From NCBI RefSeq assembly GCF_036323735.1, contig NC_086026.1, forward strand, positions 86,075,359-86,139,358: a stretch of DNA of 64,000 nucleotides. Direction: 5' to 3'. The notes beneath the pieces were generated by a model that was not told the origin of the DNA, did not search any database, and worked only from the letters and a program-made list of their open reading frames with translations. Shown here piece by piece: positions 11,212 through 23,235 of this stretch. The position numbers and the translations under genes are program-made. Position 1 is the first letter of the stretch, and every line of letters starts with the position of its first letter. The stretch comes from Rattus norvegicus (Eukaryota; Chordata; Mammalia; Rodentia; Muridae).

Positions 11212-11690
11212 ATGAGGGAACTCCCTTGTTGCCAGCTTACTCAGGATCTAAGAACAATATTTTTCCTTTGATAAAGGTTCCCAAGGAAGATAGCTCAGGA
11301 GACGATAGTGGTGAATCGGGATGAAGACTCCTCAGAGGAAGAGCTGACTTGGACAGACAAAATATCATAGTTCCACCTAGTCTCACCCACAATGCCTGGC
11401 CACAAGCCATCTTCCACGCATCCTGAAAGGTGTATAAAACAGCTAAAGGGCCCCTGTGATTCTCTGCGGCTGTGCTGTGCTGCTGTCAGGATATACAACT
11501 GGTTGATTAATTGGGGTGTTTTATCATTTTAAAACTCTAAATTGTTTTCAAACACTTCTCGGACATATCAATTGGATTTGTTTTTTCTTAAAAATAATTA
11601 CAGCTGAATTAAAGCCTTCATTTGGTAGCCTCATCCTGGATCCAAAAGTCATTGATATTTGACCTCTGAAGCTAAAGCTTCATTAACCCT
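11212..11690. other. Unassigned DNA beside retroviral fragment
   Basis: No family recognised. It may include decayed pol sequence just upstream of the RNase H fragment, but I cannot show that. Confidence 0.4.
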
Positions 11691-11725
11691 TTTAGTACCG
11701 GACCAGCCCCATTGCCCACAGCCTT

Positions 11726-12071
11726 GTTTTCATGGATGGTTCACCCTCAGGGCAGGCTGCTTGGATTATTGGTGGCCATAAAGAATCTTTCCCCACACAA
11801 GAAACCTCTACAGAGTGGGTGGAGGTAATAACAGTATTTGATCTCTTTAAGACTAGAGGACAATCCTTTTAATTTGTAAACTGACTCTCATTATATAGTC
11901 AGGTTATTTCCTCATATTGAAACTGTTCTAATGCTTTCCAGCTCCTCCACTACTCCAGCCCTACTCTGAGAGTTACAGGCCTTGCTTCAATCTGGAAATT
12001 GTCCTTTCTTTATGGGACATGTTCAAGCACATTCTACGCTTCCTAGTCCTGTGCATGAAGGTAAGGATAAT
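11726..12071 (+). pseudogene. Decayed class II endogenous retrovirus pol fragment (RNase H domain)
   Basis: Two overlapping frames read as a retroviral RNase H. From 11726 there is a beta-strand-like opening with a DGS motif (Asp at 11735-11737), then a Glu-rich helix ending near 11846. After a +1 frame shift, a second part from 11883 begins with the DS-Y motif and continues with a PFF-GH motif and the following HS/LP/EG residues at the RNase H-integrase junction. The order and spacing fit betaretrovirus/IAP-type pol. An in-frame TGA and the frameshift make it dead. No LTR is recognised next to it, so it is an orphan remnant. Class is inferred from motif pattern only. Confidence 0.75.
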
Positions 12072-13330
12072 GTTTTTCTCTGACAAAAAAAAGTTGCTTT
12101 TTCTACAAAGGCAACTGTAAGCTTAGATATTTCTCTAAACTTACTTTATTTAGGGTTCTTGATTGCTTTAAACTCCATTCTAACCCTACTGACTAGAGAT
12201 TGGGGAAAAGGTTAATAGAAAAAGGGTTTTGTGGGCCTGTTTAGAAGCAGTTCTTTGGGGGAGATTTCAATCTTCATTGTCAAAATAGCAGCAGTCTAGT
12301 CCAATAGCCAATAACAAACACGAATCAGTAGCAATAGTTATATCCAGCAGAAACCTCGAGGCTCCATCAATCGGTACAAGTCAATGGAAGCAGCAAGAAC
12401 CAGTCATTTGGCACATTTCTCTATAAAAAAAGAAGACCAGCGAAGGGTTGCACAGCGTCACCAAGCAGTGGTATCCTTTCACTGTCTGTGGGGTTCTACC
12501 TGTACATATACTTTCCAAACATCATGCACCCTCTTAAGTGCATGCTTCAGCAAAACATCCTCTCATGTGTCTGTTTTAGTGCAGCATCCCCTGCTAGGAG
12601 CCATCTAAGAGAGGCTGAAAACTAGCAGGTGATCTTTCTGAGATGGTTTCACCATGAACTATAAAACTGTGATGGAGAAGCCCTTCTAGGCAAGGCCAAA
12701 TGGAATACATTTTAGGAAATATTAATATGCTTCTCTGATATCTATCTATCATATATAATATATCATATGTATATTGTATATAATATGCTGTATTATATAC
12801 AATCACTAGGTATTAGCCCAATCTTTTGGCAGACTTCTGTAGATCAATGAAGATGTACTTCTTGTAGTGATGCACTGTAAACAAATAGAGAGTTTCTTAA
12901 TTCTTTATGATGATCCTATAAGAATTCTTAAAATTATACTAGTAATTAATTAGCCCTTTATAATAGGACTGATATTAAAGCCTTCTCTGAAATGAAAACT
13001 GCAATTAGAACTCTGCCAGTCTTCATGTGTCATGAGTTAATTGCTTCTGAGATTTAAAAAGAAGCAGCTATTTACAACTTAGAACACATTTCAAGGGGTT
13101 GTAAAACAATTAACCAAAGGTCATAAAAGGTAACTAAACATTTATTATAGGTGCAAGGACAGAAGATAAAATATTGACTGAGTTTATCTGTACAAAACTT
13201 CTATGATAACTTAGTGACAAGAATTATGATTTTTAACTCTCAATGAACCTGTAAAGCTAGAGACAGATAACAGATGTCTAGTCTTAATGGGAACATAGTA
13301 CACATCTGTGTTGTAAACTTCTTATTAAGT
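12072..13330. other. Unassigned AT-rich DNA with a TA-rich patch
   Basis: TA/TAT-rich sequence at about 12735-12800. The rest shows no recognisable gene or repeat. Some of it could be further decayed retroviral sequence downstream of the RNase H fragment. Confidence 0.45.
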
Positions 13331-14090
13331 TTATGACTTATATACAAAAATTTGAACAATTACATTGCATGACATTATTACATCAGAGCAGGAAGAGGGA
13401 GCAAGATTAGAAGGAGAAAGACAGCAGAGTAGAGTAACTTGGAAATTAAGAGAATAACTTAGAAGTTCAGAAAGCAGAAGAGAGCAATACACAGAATGCA
13501 GAGAGAAAGGGAGGCAGAAAAGAAACTCCAAAGAGAGCAAAAAGAACAGGCAGGCTTCTCCTTGCCTGGGACAGAACAGGTCTTTTCTTAACAGCAAGGC
13601 AGGCTTAGTCTTCCTGAAGAGGACAAAGCCTGTGTTCTTACAGAGTTGGGTTTAATTCGTTTATCAATGAAAGAGTAGAAGTCTTTTCTCTATGCAGTAA
13701 TGATTGGAGCTCATATCTCATCAAGAATGACTGGGCACTGGCCCTTGGTCCTTTGCTCCACATGCATATGTCAATACGGAAATACGTTTGTAAATATGTA
13801 AGTCGATTAGATAGATTATTGGTCCCCACAAATAAGTATGAGAATATACACATGAGTGTATGTGAGCTTATGCATATCTGCTTGTGTAAAAGTTTTCCCT
13901 CCCGCGAACAGGACTCTCTCCTCCTGATTGGATAAAAAAATTATTGCTCCAAACTTCCCTAGAGGCAAGGCTTCTGTGCAAGAGAGAACAGAGCCCCAGC
14001 AATCTCTACTTTCCTTAACCCCCACCGTTAGGCTGCAGGAGCTGCTCACCCAAGCCAGCAGTTTTTAACCTCAGAATTAGTCAGACAGAT
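13331..14090. other. Unassigned; purine-rich tract 13380-13560
   Basis: A plus-strand A/G-rich stretch of about 180 bp, then mixed sequence with a few CpGs near 13900-14030. It may be a degraded LTR or retroviral leader, but no termini or polymerase motifs are visible. No gene is supported. Confidence 0.4.
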
Positions 14091-14094
14091 TTTA

Positions 14095-14520
14095 GGATTT
14101 TTTTAAAAATTATTTTATTTATTTACATTCCAGCCATTGCCAGCTCCCCCTTGACAGTTCCTCATCCTATTCATTTCCCCTTGTCTCTGAGTGGGTGTCC
14201 TCTCTAGGCCTTCTCCTTCTCTAGGGTCTCAAGTCTCTCTAGGATTAGGAAGATCTTCTCCCACTGAGGCAGTCTTCTGCTATATCTGTGCATGTGAGCG
14301 GGGATGGGAGTTACGGGGAGGGGGATGTGTTCAGACCAGCCTGGGTGGAGGCTCAGTTTCTGGGAGCTCCTAGGGGTCCAGGTTAGTTGAGACTGTGCTG
14401 TTTTTCTATGGGGTCGCCCTTCTCTTCAGCTTCACCAGTCTTTCCCCCAATTCAATCATAGGGGTCCCTAACTTCAGTCCAATGGTTGGGTATGACTTGG
14501 TCATATTCTTGAACCTTTCT
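14095..14520 (-). mobile_element. Rodent L1 3' UTR (Lx-like), minus strand
   Basis: Starts with a T/A-rich antisense tail (about 14098-14130) and continues with the C-rich antisense of the L1 polypurine tract and the conserved L1 3' UTR phrases around 14370-14500, such as ggtccaggttagttgagac. It reads into older antisense L1 beyond 14520. Confidence 0.7.
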
Positions 14521-17095
14521 GCCACCAGTATTGTCCTGCTACTTTCATTTTACCTATATTTCTATTAATATCTTTATTAAATCCCATCCCTACAATACTC
14601 ATCTTTAGTTTCTTAGCTTTCATGATTATTCTGGGAGAAGCAGACAAACACTTGAAGCCTGAAACCATGTATTAGTGAGAATATGTAACATTTGTTTTTT
14701 TTGAGTCATGGTTACCTCTTCAGTTAATCATTTCCAGTTTTATCCTTTTACCTGAAAATTTCATAATTATGTCTTTCATTATATCTGGGTATAATTCCTA
14801 TATTTATTTCATATATATATACATACATATACATATATACTATAAAATATATGTTAATATATAATGTTATGTATTATATATTATAATGCCTTTCATTATG
14901 ACAGAATAATATTCTACTATATATATGTATATGTATTTTATATAATGTCTTTATGGCTGAATAATATTCCAATATATCAATATATATGATATAGATCATG
15001 CTTAGCACATTTCATTATGAAATCATCAGTTGAGCAACATCTAGCTGATTTAATTTCTTAGATAATTTTAATAGAGCAGCAATAAACAGGAAATGTAAAT
15101 ATTTCTGCAATGTAATATAAAGTCCTTTGGATATATGTATGGTAGAAGTATAGCTAGGACACATGATAGTTTTCTTCTCTTGTCTCTGAGACATCAGCAG
15201 ACTGATTCCCAATGTGGCTGAACTAGTTTATACTCCCGGCAAAATGATCCACAGGATGCTATACTCACATACACTAACAAGGAGAGAGCCAAGCTGGTTC
15301 TCCCAAAGAGTTACCATACAAGCTTTATTTAAAGCATTTCACATACTTTCTATGGAGCTATTGTGTCATGATTTTTCGGTCATGGTTAATCAAAATTAGA
15401 ATAATATTAAGCATGGTTTCTTTCTTGAAACACAATGAATGGTGATAGTTTTCAGCCAAGATATCTGACAGGAAGGGTTAAGTGTGGTGACCTGTAAATA
15501 TGTCCTTTATTGTTCTTGCTAAGATTTCGCTATAGTGAACAATCATGGTGATAGAAGACACCATTATCTTATATGCAATCTTAGGTGTAATCTTTTCCAT
15601 TTTTTAACCACTCAGTTCAATGTTATCTGTTGACTTTCCTAGATATCGTTACTGCTGATTGCTCAGATGATTTAATTCGGGCATTTCTTCCTAGATCTGT
15701 TGACATTATCATGTGATTTTTATCCTTTATACTATTTGTGTAGTGTAATAGTGTTATTTTGTGTGTGGATACATTAAACCATGCATGCATCATTAGACTA
15801 AAACAAACTTGATATGATATGTACTTACATTTTAATTATTTATGTTTTTAAACTTCTTTGTGTTCTTAATTTTTTAAACATTAAGTTTGTAGCCACTATG
15901 TAACCCAGCTTATTCTCAATATTGCAATGATAAGCATTTGCCATCATGCTATCCTTATGCAATCTCTCAAATGAGTTCTCCAACTCATTTGGCACTTATT
16001 TTATTGATTAAAGGTTTAATATATTTACCAAAGAAATTGATATTAACTCCTTAAAGATCTGACATAATTTATCAGAGAATCTATTCAGTCCTACGGTATG
16101 TTTTATTAGAAAGCTCTTAATATTGCCATATCATTCCTTGTTATAGATACATTTAGGATTTTTTTTTACGTATTTTGTTCCAGTATGGTAGAAAATATGT
16201 AACTAGAAATGCATCAGTTTCCTCTAGCTTTTCTAGTTCATTGAAACATACATTTTTGAAATATTCTCTAAGAATTTCAGTTATAGCTGAAATTACATTA
16301 TGTTAATTTTATTAATTTTGCTTTACTTTTATCAGCTTGACTAATTTACCAGACTTGTTCATCGTTTCCCAGAGCTGACTCAATTTGTTCTTACCAGTGT
16401 TATTGTTTTCTTGGGCAACATTTTATAATTTTGTATTATAAACCATATGTTATTTCACTGTTTTTTAATTGGACCTGATTTTTTCTGGGATTCCAAGTTG
16501 TATCACTAAGCTATTTGAGATTTCTGTCATTTTTCATAAAGGCACTCATACCTATAAAATTCCATCTATAACTTCCTTTGCTATATCCCTTGTGTTTTAA
16601 TATATGGTGTTTTCCTTTGCTTTGGATTTTATGATTTTTAAGTTTCTCGCTTTTTTTTCTTTTTAGATGCTTGCGAATTCTAAGTGACACCTATGTTTGG
16701 TAGTACACATTTTACCTTAGATTTGGGGAATATTGTGCTATAATTTAATTGAATAAATTTTATATATATACTATAGCTAAGCTTCCTTTTAGATATAAAA
16801 ATTCTTGTTTTTTTTCTTTCATTTTTTTCCTTCATTTTATTTATGTCCTCTGAGTATTGAACACTGTGGTAAATACTACTTAGGTTTTTCTTTTTTAATA
16901 TCTGAATGCAATAATTTTCAGCCTTAACTTCAATCTTCAATGTTCTTTCTTCCACCTGATCTGGTCTATTATTGATGCTTTCCACTGCTTTTTATTTTCT
17001 TCTTATGATTTCATTAATAAGATTTCTATTTTCATGATTTATCTCCTGTGAATTTCCACCCAAGCTATAAGCTGAGTTCTTTACTTCACTCATCT
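14520..17095 (-). mobile_element. Ancient L1 ORF2 remnant, minus strand
   Basis: Patches match the antisense of L1 ORF2 in the expected order: the end of ORF2 near 14880-15240 (attctactat, aatgtggctgaactagtt), the RT region near 15490-15830, and the RT/endonuclease linker near 16000-16680 (tagttcattgaaaca, tataaaattccatct). All frames are heavily interrupted. 16680-17095 is weaker and may be the endonuclease or ORF1 part. It includes TA-rich simple sequence at 14810-14950. Confidence 0.65.
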
Positions 17096-17111
17096 GTGTA
17101 TCTACATTCTT

Positions 17112-17208
17112 TTTTTTTTCTATTCTTTTTTTCCGGAGCTGGGGATCGAACCCAGGGCCTTGCGCTTGCTAGGCAAGCGCTCTACCACTGAGCCAAATCC
17201 CCAACCCC
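17112..17208 (-). mobile_element. ID SINE, minus strand, with 16-bp target duplication
   Basis: Full ID body at about 17132-17208 (antisense of the tRNA-Ala-like sequence, with antisense B box ggatcgaacc and A box ccactgagcca) preceded by its T-rich antisense tail 17112-17131. Perfect 16-bp duplication gtgtatctacattctt at 17096-17111 and 17209-17224. A young L1-mobilised insertion. Not a tRNA gene. Confidence 0.97.
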
Positions 17209-17333
17209 GTGTATCTACATTCTTAAACAACCTTGTTTCCCTGAGGTTTTAATTCCTACTACAACTTACATGAGTAAAACTGGGACTGTAATGACGGCAA
17301 TACAGAAACAAAGCAAATATTTAAATATTGGAG

Positions 17334-17335
<2 letters not shown>

Positions 17336-17382
<47 letters not shown>
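17336..17382. repeat. (GA)n microsatellite
   Basis: About 21 uninterrupted GA units, preceded by imperfect GAAA. Confidence 0.97.
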
Positions 17383-17384
<2 letters not shown>

Positions 17385-17499
17385 AAGTATATACCCAATA
17401 AAGATGGGAAATGAGTTAGAGTGATATAGGGAAGATATGAAAATAAAGATAGGGTTATGAGTGTCATAATTAAGAATAATAGGAGTAACTTTTTGAAAA

Positions 17500-17900
17500 A
17501 GTTATTAACTTCTATATACATCAAGGAAATGTAAATTAAATTTGCTTTGAGAGTCATTTTACCTCAGTCAGAATGGCTTTCCCCAAGAGAACAAAGGGCA
17601 ACAAATTCTGACTAGGACATGGGAGAAGGAAAACCTTTAAACTCTGCTGGTAGGAATGAATGTAAAATGGTTCAGCCACTCTTGGAATCACTAAAGAGAG
17701 TTGTCAAAAATGGCAAAATAGCATCCACATATGATTCAGCTATACCACTCCTGGAATGCACCTGAAAGGGTTTAAGTTAATATACCACAAAGTTTTTTAC
17801 AAGTCCATATCTATTGCTGCACTGCTCACAAGAGCCAATATATGGAACCAGCCTGTGTGTCCATCAGCGGACAGATAAAGAAAATATGGGAGCTGAAAAT
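17500..17900 (+). mobile_element. Ancient L1 ORF2 C-terminal remnant, plus strand
   Basis: Resembles the end of L1 ORF2 in sense orientation: the region just before and after the Cys-His cluster and the 'gccaa tatatggaa / tgtccatcag' zone near 17830-17870. It is decayed, with no intact frame. Confidence 0.65.
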
Positions 17901-18039
17901 ATGCTGGACATTGCAGTTGCTTAAGAAACAAAGGCACTTGACAAAGTTGAACACTCCCTCCTGATGAAGGATCTGGAGACCTAAGGGGTAGATGGGACTT
18001 ACCCCCAAATAATATATATAATTCATTATATATAATATA

Positions 18040-19276
18040 TATAATTTATAAACCTATATCTAGTGTTATATTAAATAGAAAAATCTGAAACATTTTCTCT
18101 CAAATTATAAATGAGAGTAACAGATGTTCCTCCCCTCCCCTATTTAAAATAGTACTTGAAGCCTTAACTAAAGCAATTAGACAAAGGCAAGCACACACAA
18201 AAACGAGGAAGAAGTCAAGCTATCCCTTTTTAGAGGATAATGTGTGTGTGCGTGCAAGTGCGTGTGCGTGTGTATGGCCCCCATTGAGGACTAAAGAGAT
18301 GGATTCATGGTTTAGTGAAGTTGTTGCTTTTCCAGAAAACCCAGGTTCCATTCCTAGTATTCACATGGTGTTTCATTACTATCTCTAACTCCAGTCCAAG
18401 TAGATCCAGTTCCCTCTTATGTGTTCATGGACACGCATGCGTATGATACACAGACATATATGGAGGGAAAAAACATCCACACATATAAAAGAAGATATTT
18501 GGTCGACTTGGACCTAATAGATGCAGGAAACCTGCAAGATACTGAGTCAATATTTTAAAAATTCGTAGCCTTCATATATGGCAACAGTGTACTCTCAGAG
18601 AAAAAGTATTGGGAAAATATTACATTTAAAATAATTCTGGAATTAGTGGTAGATTCCTTGCCTTGTATGCATGAATCTCTGACTTTAATCTCTGTCCCTG
18701 ATAAACAGATAGTTAAATGAACAAATCCAAAATAAATTTAAGTATTTAATATAGCTAATCAAAAAAAAGTAAAAGACCTTTACAGCAAAAACTTTGAGAT
18801 ACCAAAAGGAAAAACAGAGAAGATACTAGATGATGAAAAGATGTTCCATGTTTCTGAATTGACAGGATGAATATTTTGAAATGACTATACTACCAAAATC
18901 AATTTACAGATTTAATCCATACATCAAAATTCCAATGCTACATTTTACAGACTTAGATAAAATCAACACAAGAAATTTTGTGGAACAACAACAACCAAAC
19001 CAAACCAAACCAAAAAACAGAAACAAAAAACAAACAAACAAACAAAAAAAAACCCCAAATCCCACTCACACAAATCGCCAAAATAATACAGAGAGAATCA
19101 TGTTGGAGATGCAACACTCAAACTCAAATTATACAGTGTTGCTATAGTGATAAAGGCAACACAGTTCTGGCGAGAGAAAGGGAGAGGGAGAGAGAGAGAG
19201 GGGGGGGGGGGAGAGAGCGCAAAAGATTGGGATAGGGAACCCAGAAATAGCAACAAAGCTATGCCTGCTTAATTTC

Positions 19277-19308
<32 letters not shown>

Positions 19309-20360
19309 GGAGCTGGGGACCAAACCCAGGGCAGGCAAGCACGCTTCATTTCATTGTAAGGAGACAAAAACATTTATGGGAAGGAAGAACTTATTCAACA
19401 AATGTTGTTAGTAAAAGTGGATTTCTATTTGCCAGAGAATGATATTACATTCTTATCTTTCATCTTGTTCAAAAAGTAAGTTTTAAATGGGTCAAAAATC
19501 TTAATTTAAAATGTGAGAGTCCTAGGGGATAGCCTTCAAGACATTGGGGTAGGAAAGAACTTTTTGAATAGAATACCAACATCCCAGGAACTAACTCCAA
19601 GAATAAATCCATGGGGCCACATGAAGATGAAAGCGTCTGTACAGCATAGTAATCAATTAGTCAAGCAAACAGACAGCTCACCAAGTAGGAGACAATCTCT
19701 ACCTGTTGTGCCTCAAACAAAGGACTAATATCCAGAATTTCCAAAGATTGCAGAAACTAAATACCAACCAACCAACCAACAAACAAACAAACAAAACAGT
19801 CAATCAACAAATTGGCAGATGAATCAAATAGACAGTTGTCAAGTAAGAAACACAAGGGCTAGTAACTATTTTAAATATTTCGATCTTCACATTTGGGAAA
19901 TGTGAATTAAAACTATTTGAAGATATCATCTCACTTGGTCACAATGGCTATTATCAGCACATTTGACAATTAATACCGGAGCAGATATGGAGAGAAAGGA
20001 AAACGTTCTCATTGCTGGTAGTACAACTACGTAGTTAGTACAGCAGTTACGGAAGTCAGTGTGGAGACTCCTCACAACGTAACAGTTGAGCATCATGTGA
20101 TGCAGTTGTTTCACTCTGGGCCTTTACCTAGAAAACGTTATACTGTTCCAGAGAGATATTTGTTCCCCACATTTACTGCTGCTCTATTCACTAGAGAAAG
20201 AAACTGGAATCAACCTGTCTTCTATAAACAGACAAATAGACAATGAAAATAGGGGATACTATTTAGCTTGGAAGAAAAAACATAATCACAAAATTTTCAG
20301 GAAAATGGATGGACATAGAACATATACTGCTAAACAAGGTCATGCAATCTCAGAAAAATA
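18040..20360 (+). mobile_element. Ancient L1 ORF2 remnant, plus strand, with later insertions
   Basis: Sense L1 ORF2 in order: the RT region before the catalytic FADD (18050-18238), post-RT (18530-18640), thumb region (18740-18990), mid C-terminal region (19380-19740) and end of ORF2 (19860-20300). It is broken by a TG-rich stretch (18241-18280), an ID-like insert (about 18640-18710), CAAA- and GA/G-rich simple sequence (18986-19055, 19176-19215) and a truncated ID element. The order relative to 17500-17900 shows these are separate copies or a rearrangement. Confidence 0.65.
19276..19342 (-). mobile_element. Truncated ID SINE, minus strand, internally deleted
   Basis: T-rich antisense tail 19276-19308, then only about 34 bp of ID body; the middle cttgcgcttgcta block is missing and the 5' part is absent. 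A 10-bp imperfect target duplication gcttaatttc (19267-19276) / gcttcatttc (19343-19352) marks the insertion. Confidence 0.8.
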
Positions 20361-22645
20361 AAAACTGCATATCACCCCTCAAAGCTGAGTATAAACAATA
20401 AAACATAAGTAAGTATGCATACAGAAATGTGTATGTGGGTACACTATAATATATAAAAAGAACACAAGAGACTAAATATGGGGGGATAAGGAAGAACTTA
20501 TGTAGGTAACAGACATGACTTATGAAAGAGCATAAAGATAATTGATTTTGGAGTCCTAACTCTGTCTCAGAGTTTTCATTTGTTGCTAGTGGATAAATTA
20601 TATCCAGTGATAGAAGTGTGAAACCCAGCATGAAGTTCCACAGGTTAGAATGAACTCTAATTACACAGACATTTATTGAAATGTATGGGGTTTATTCGGA
20701 AAAATATCAGTGCATGATATTTTTATTTGCAAGGTTTTTTTAAAAATAACTATTAAATTTAAAACAAACAAACAAAACTAACATTGGATGTGAGGCAATA
20801 AGTTAGGGAGCGGGGATTTAGAGCCTCTTCTGGGACACCTTAAGCAATTAAAGAAGAGATCAGGAATGTAAGACGGACAGAGTGGGGGTGTGGGAGAAAT
20901 TTGAGGAAAGAGAAGGGAGAGAAATAACTCTATTTTAATGTTACTAAAATCTTAAAAATGCACAGACTCAGAATCTTTCTTGCGCAGGTCCTGTAGGAAG
21001 GGCCTCCCGCACCGGCTAGCTGGGTCACTATGGCTGCACCCGGAGATCTAGCATAGACCTTACCATATAACATCACGGTTTGCAGGATCAGGGGCCCACG
21101 CCTGTGCATATAATCCCAACAGCCCCTTCCTTTCGCCCGCTAACTGTGCACATGCTTCGAGAATCAGTGTAGTCCAGGAAGCTGTTTGAGAATTGGCTGA
21201 GGACTCAATTAAAATTTTAAATTGTTTTGGGCGTGGGCAATTCCATTTGGGCTCAGAAGCCTAATCTCTGAGTAATGGAAGGTAGCCAACTGTGAGCGAC
21301 AATGGGTCTGGCTGAGACAAAGGCTGGTGCGGCTGGGTTACACAGAATGACAAGTTAAAGCTTCAATAATTCATCCTTCTCACAGGAAATAACCTCTAAC
21401 CGGTCCAGAGATCAGGCTATCATTCTATCGCCAGCTGATGACTGGCTTCCCTCCTAAACTCCATCACCTTCTCGTGTTATTGCCAATTGTCCAACACGTG
21501 GTCATTGGCTGTTATTAGACCGTTATTATTTTATCAATAACCCATTATGTCACTTTGCACAGGTTTATTTTAACGGAACAGGACTTCAAATATGAAACTA
21601 AAACTTTTCAGGAGCTGTTCATTAGGAATAGTTTCTGTGTGCTTCTAGGTCTCCACTGAACCCAGTCCCTATCTTTTGCTTTTGTCTTCATTTTCCTTCA
21701 TCACTTCAGGCCAATGAATGATCATCTTAGGGATTTTGTGGTTTTCTTATACCAATCTTAGAGCTTTACCCCTTTTCTTTACTTGAAAATTTTCATGAGT
21801 AATTTTGTGCTTTTGTAGGGTCAGCCTGCCAGCCTCATCTGTCCTTAACAGATGCTTATGTGATCCTGTTCAAATGTCCTGCTAAATGGAGGGACACTAT
21901 CTACACACATTGGAGTTCATTTCAAAGCATGTTAAAAAACAGATATGGTAAAATCCTCTCACATCTATAGATAAAATTTATAAGAAAATGTATATGAAGG
22001 GGAAACTGTAACTGACATGAAAATAAAGGTATTCTCTGTGGCTGGGCTGTTTTATTTGCACAGACTCTTGTTCTTAAGTAGCAACTGGGAGAGCTTCCTG
22101 CTGTTGCTGCCATATTTCAGCACCCCACCCTTGATGAAGTCCCTCCCTCACATTGCCACAGTCATTGATAAACTGTAAGGACCAGAAGGGAGGAACCGGA
22201 GGGTCAAGGAGAAGAGTGCTCTCTATGTGTGAAGAGATGAGGTGCAAAGGAAACAAATCAAAACACAGCTCCTGAGCCTTCTGTCCATTTATACAAAATC
22301 TGGAGGCATCCTTACAAAAACGTACGATTTACATCAAAGAGTAACTCTAGATGAGAAGTTTCAAAGACCACAGTTTTCAGAGGACGACAATGCATAAATC
22401 CACCTTAACAGGGAAAACACATAAAACTCCAAGGACACATTACTTTTTATTACACCATCACTAACAAATACGAGAGGAGAAATGTATAAAACCTTCTGCT
22501 ATAGTACTTACAATACTATATACATCAGGACACAATACAGTTACTAACTACTTTGGAGGACCTAGGTACAACTTTCTGAGCCAGTATCAGGGATGAAAAT
22601 CTCAAAGCTCAAAAACCACAAAAGTTATGGATGAAACACTGGAAG
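20361..22645. other. Unassigned DNA; relatively GC/CpG-rich block 20960-21560
   Basis: No gene found. The 20960-21560 block contains several CpGs, ccaat/attgg motifs and looks denser than its AT-rich surroundings. It may be an old LTR or another retroviral piece, but I cannot find ends. Confidence 0.4.
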
Positions 22646-22649
22646 AAAA

Positions 22650-23150
22650 GGTATGTGGGCTAGGGTTTCAAGATTAATTTTCAGATCCAATACTAAAAAC
22701 ACAGCACCTGAAAGAATAATTACTATTAAGTTATTTCACGATTAGAATAAAATACACATTCTGAAAACAACAATTTTAAGACAACCATAGCTACAACACA
22801 GACTGGGGAAAAATATCTTAAAATCTAATATAATAAATTTGCTTATATCGAATCTATAAAGAAAGTATCTGCCACATCACCGAGAAAAAAGCAAACCAAA
22901 CTTTAAGTAGAAAAACAACTTAAATAGGTATCTCTCCAAAAAGGATAAACACTGAAAAAAAACAGTATGGAAAAGATGAACCAAACCAACCAAAGTAGGA
23001 AGACACAAATTAAAACAATGAACACACACCCACCAGAATGACCAAAACCCAAATAAATTATACCTTGTAACCCCTTGCACTAAGGTAACAATAAGAAGGC
23101 TTAAGCTGCATTGACAGAAATGGCCACAGCCATTCGGAAAGGAATTTGGT
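22650..23150 (+). mobile_element. Ancient L1 ORF2 C-terminal remnant, plus strand
   Basis: Collinear patches with the last quarter of L1 ORF2 in sense orientation (near 22770-22870, 22930-23060 and 23080-23140, including the antisense-primer-like phrase accagaatgaccaaaa). No reading frame remains. Confidence 0.6.
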
Positions 23151-23159
23151 AGTTTCTTC

Positions 23160-23235
23160 CTTTCTTTCTTTTTTTTTTCTTCTTTTATTGGATATTTTCT
23201 TTATTTACATTTCAAATGCTATCCCCATGTAAATC
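23160..23235 (-). mobile_element. Very short L1 3' end (Lx-like), minus strand
   Basis: T-rich tail followed by about 45 bp of the typical rodent L1 3' terminus in antisense (ggatattttctttatttac). A severely 5'-truncated insertion within old L1 sequence. Confidence 0.7.

Noticed and set aside
11024..11271. Repeat-protein-like open frames on both strands; CRISPR-like or telomere-like array
   Set aside because: Seven-base tandem array with no spacers, so not CRISPR. The unit attgggg is not a vertebrate telomere repeat. The open frames are due to repeat periodicity.
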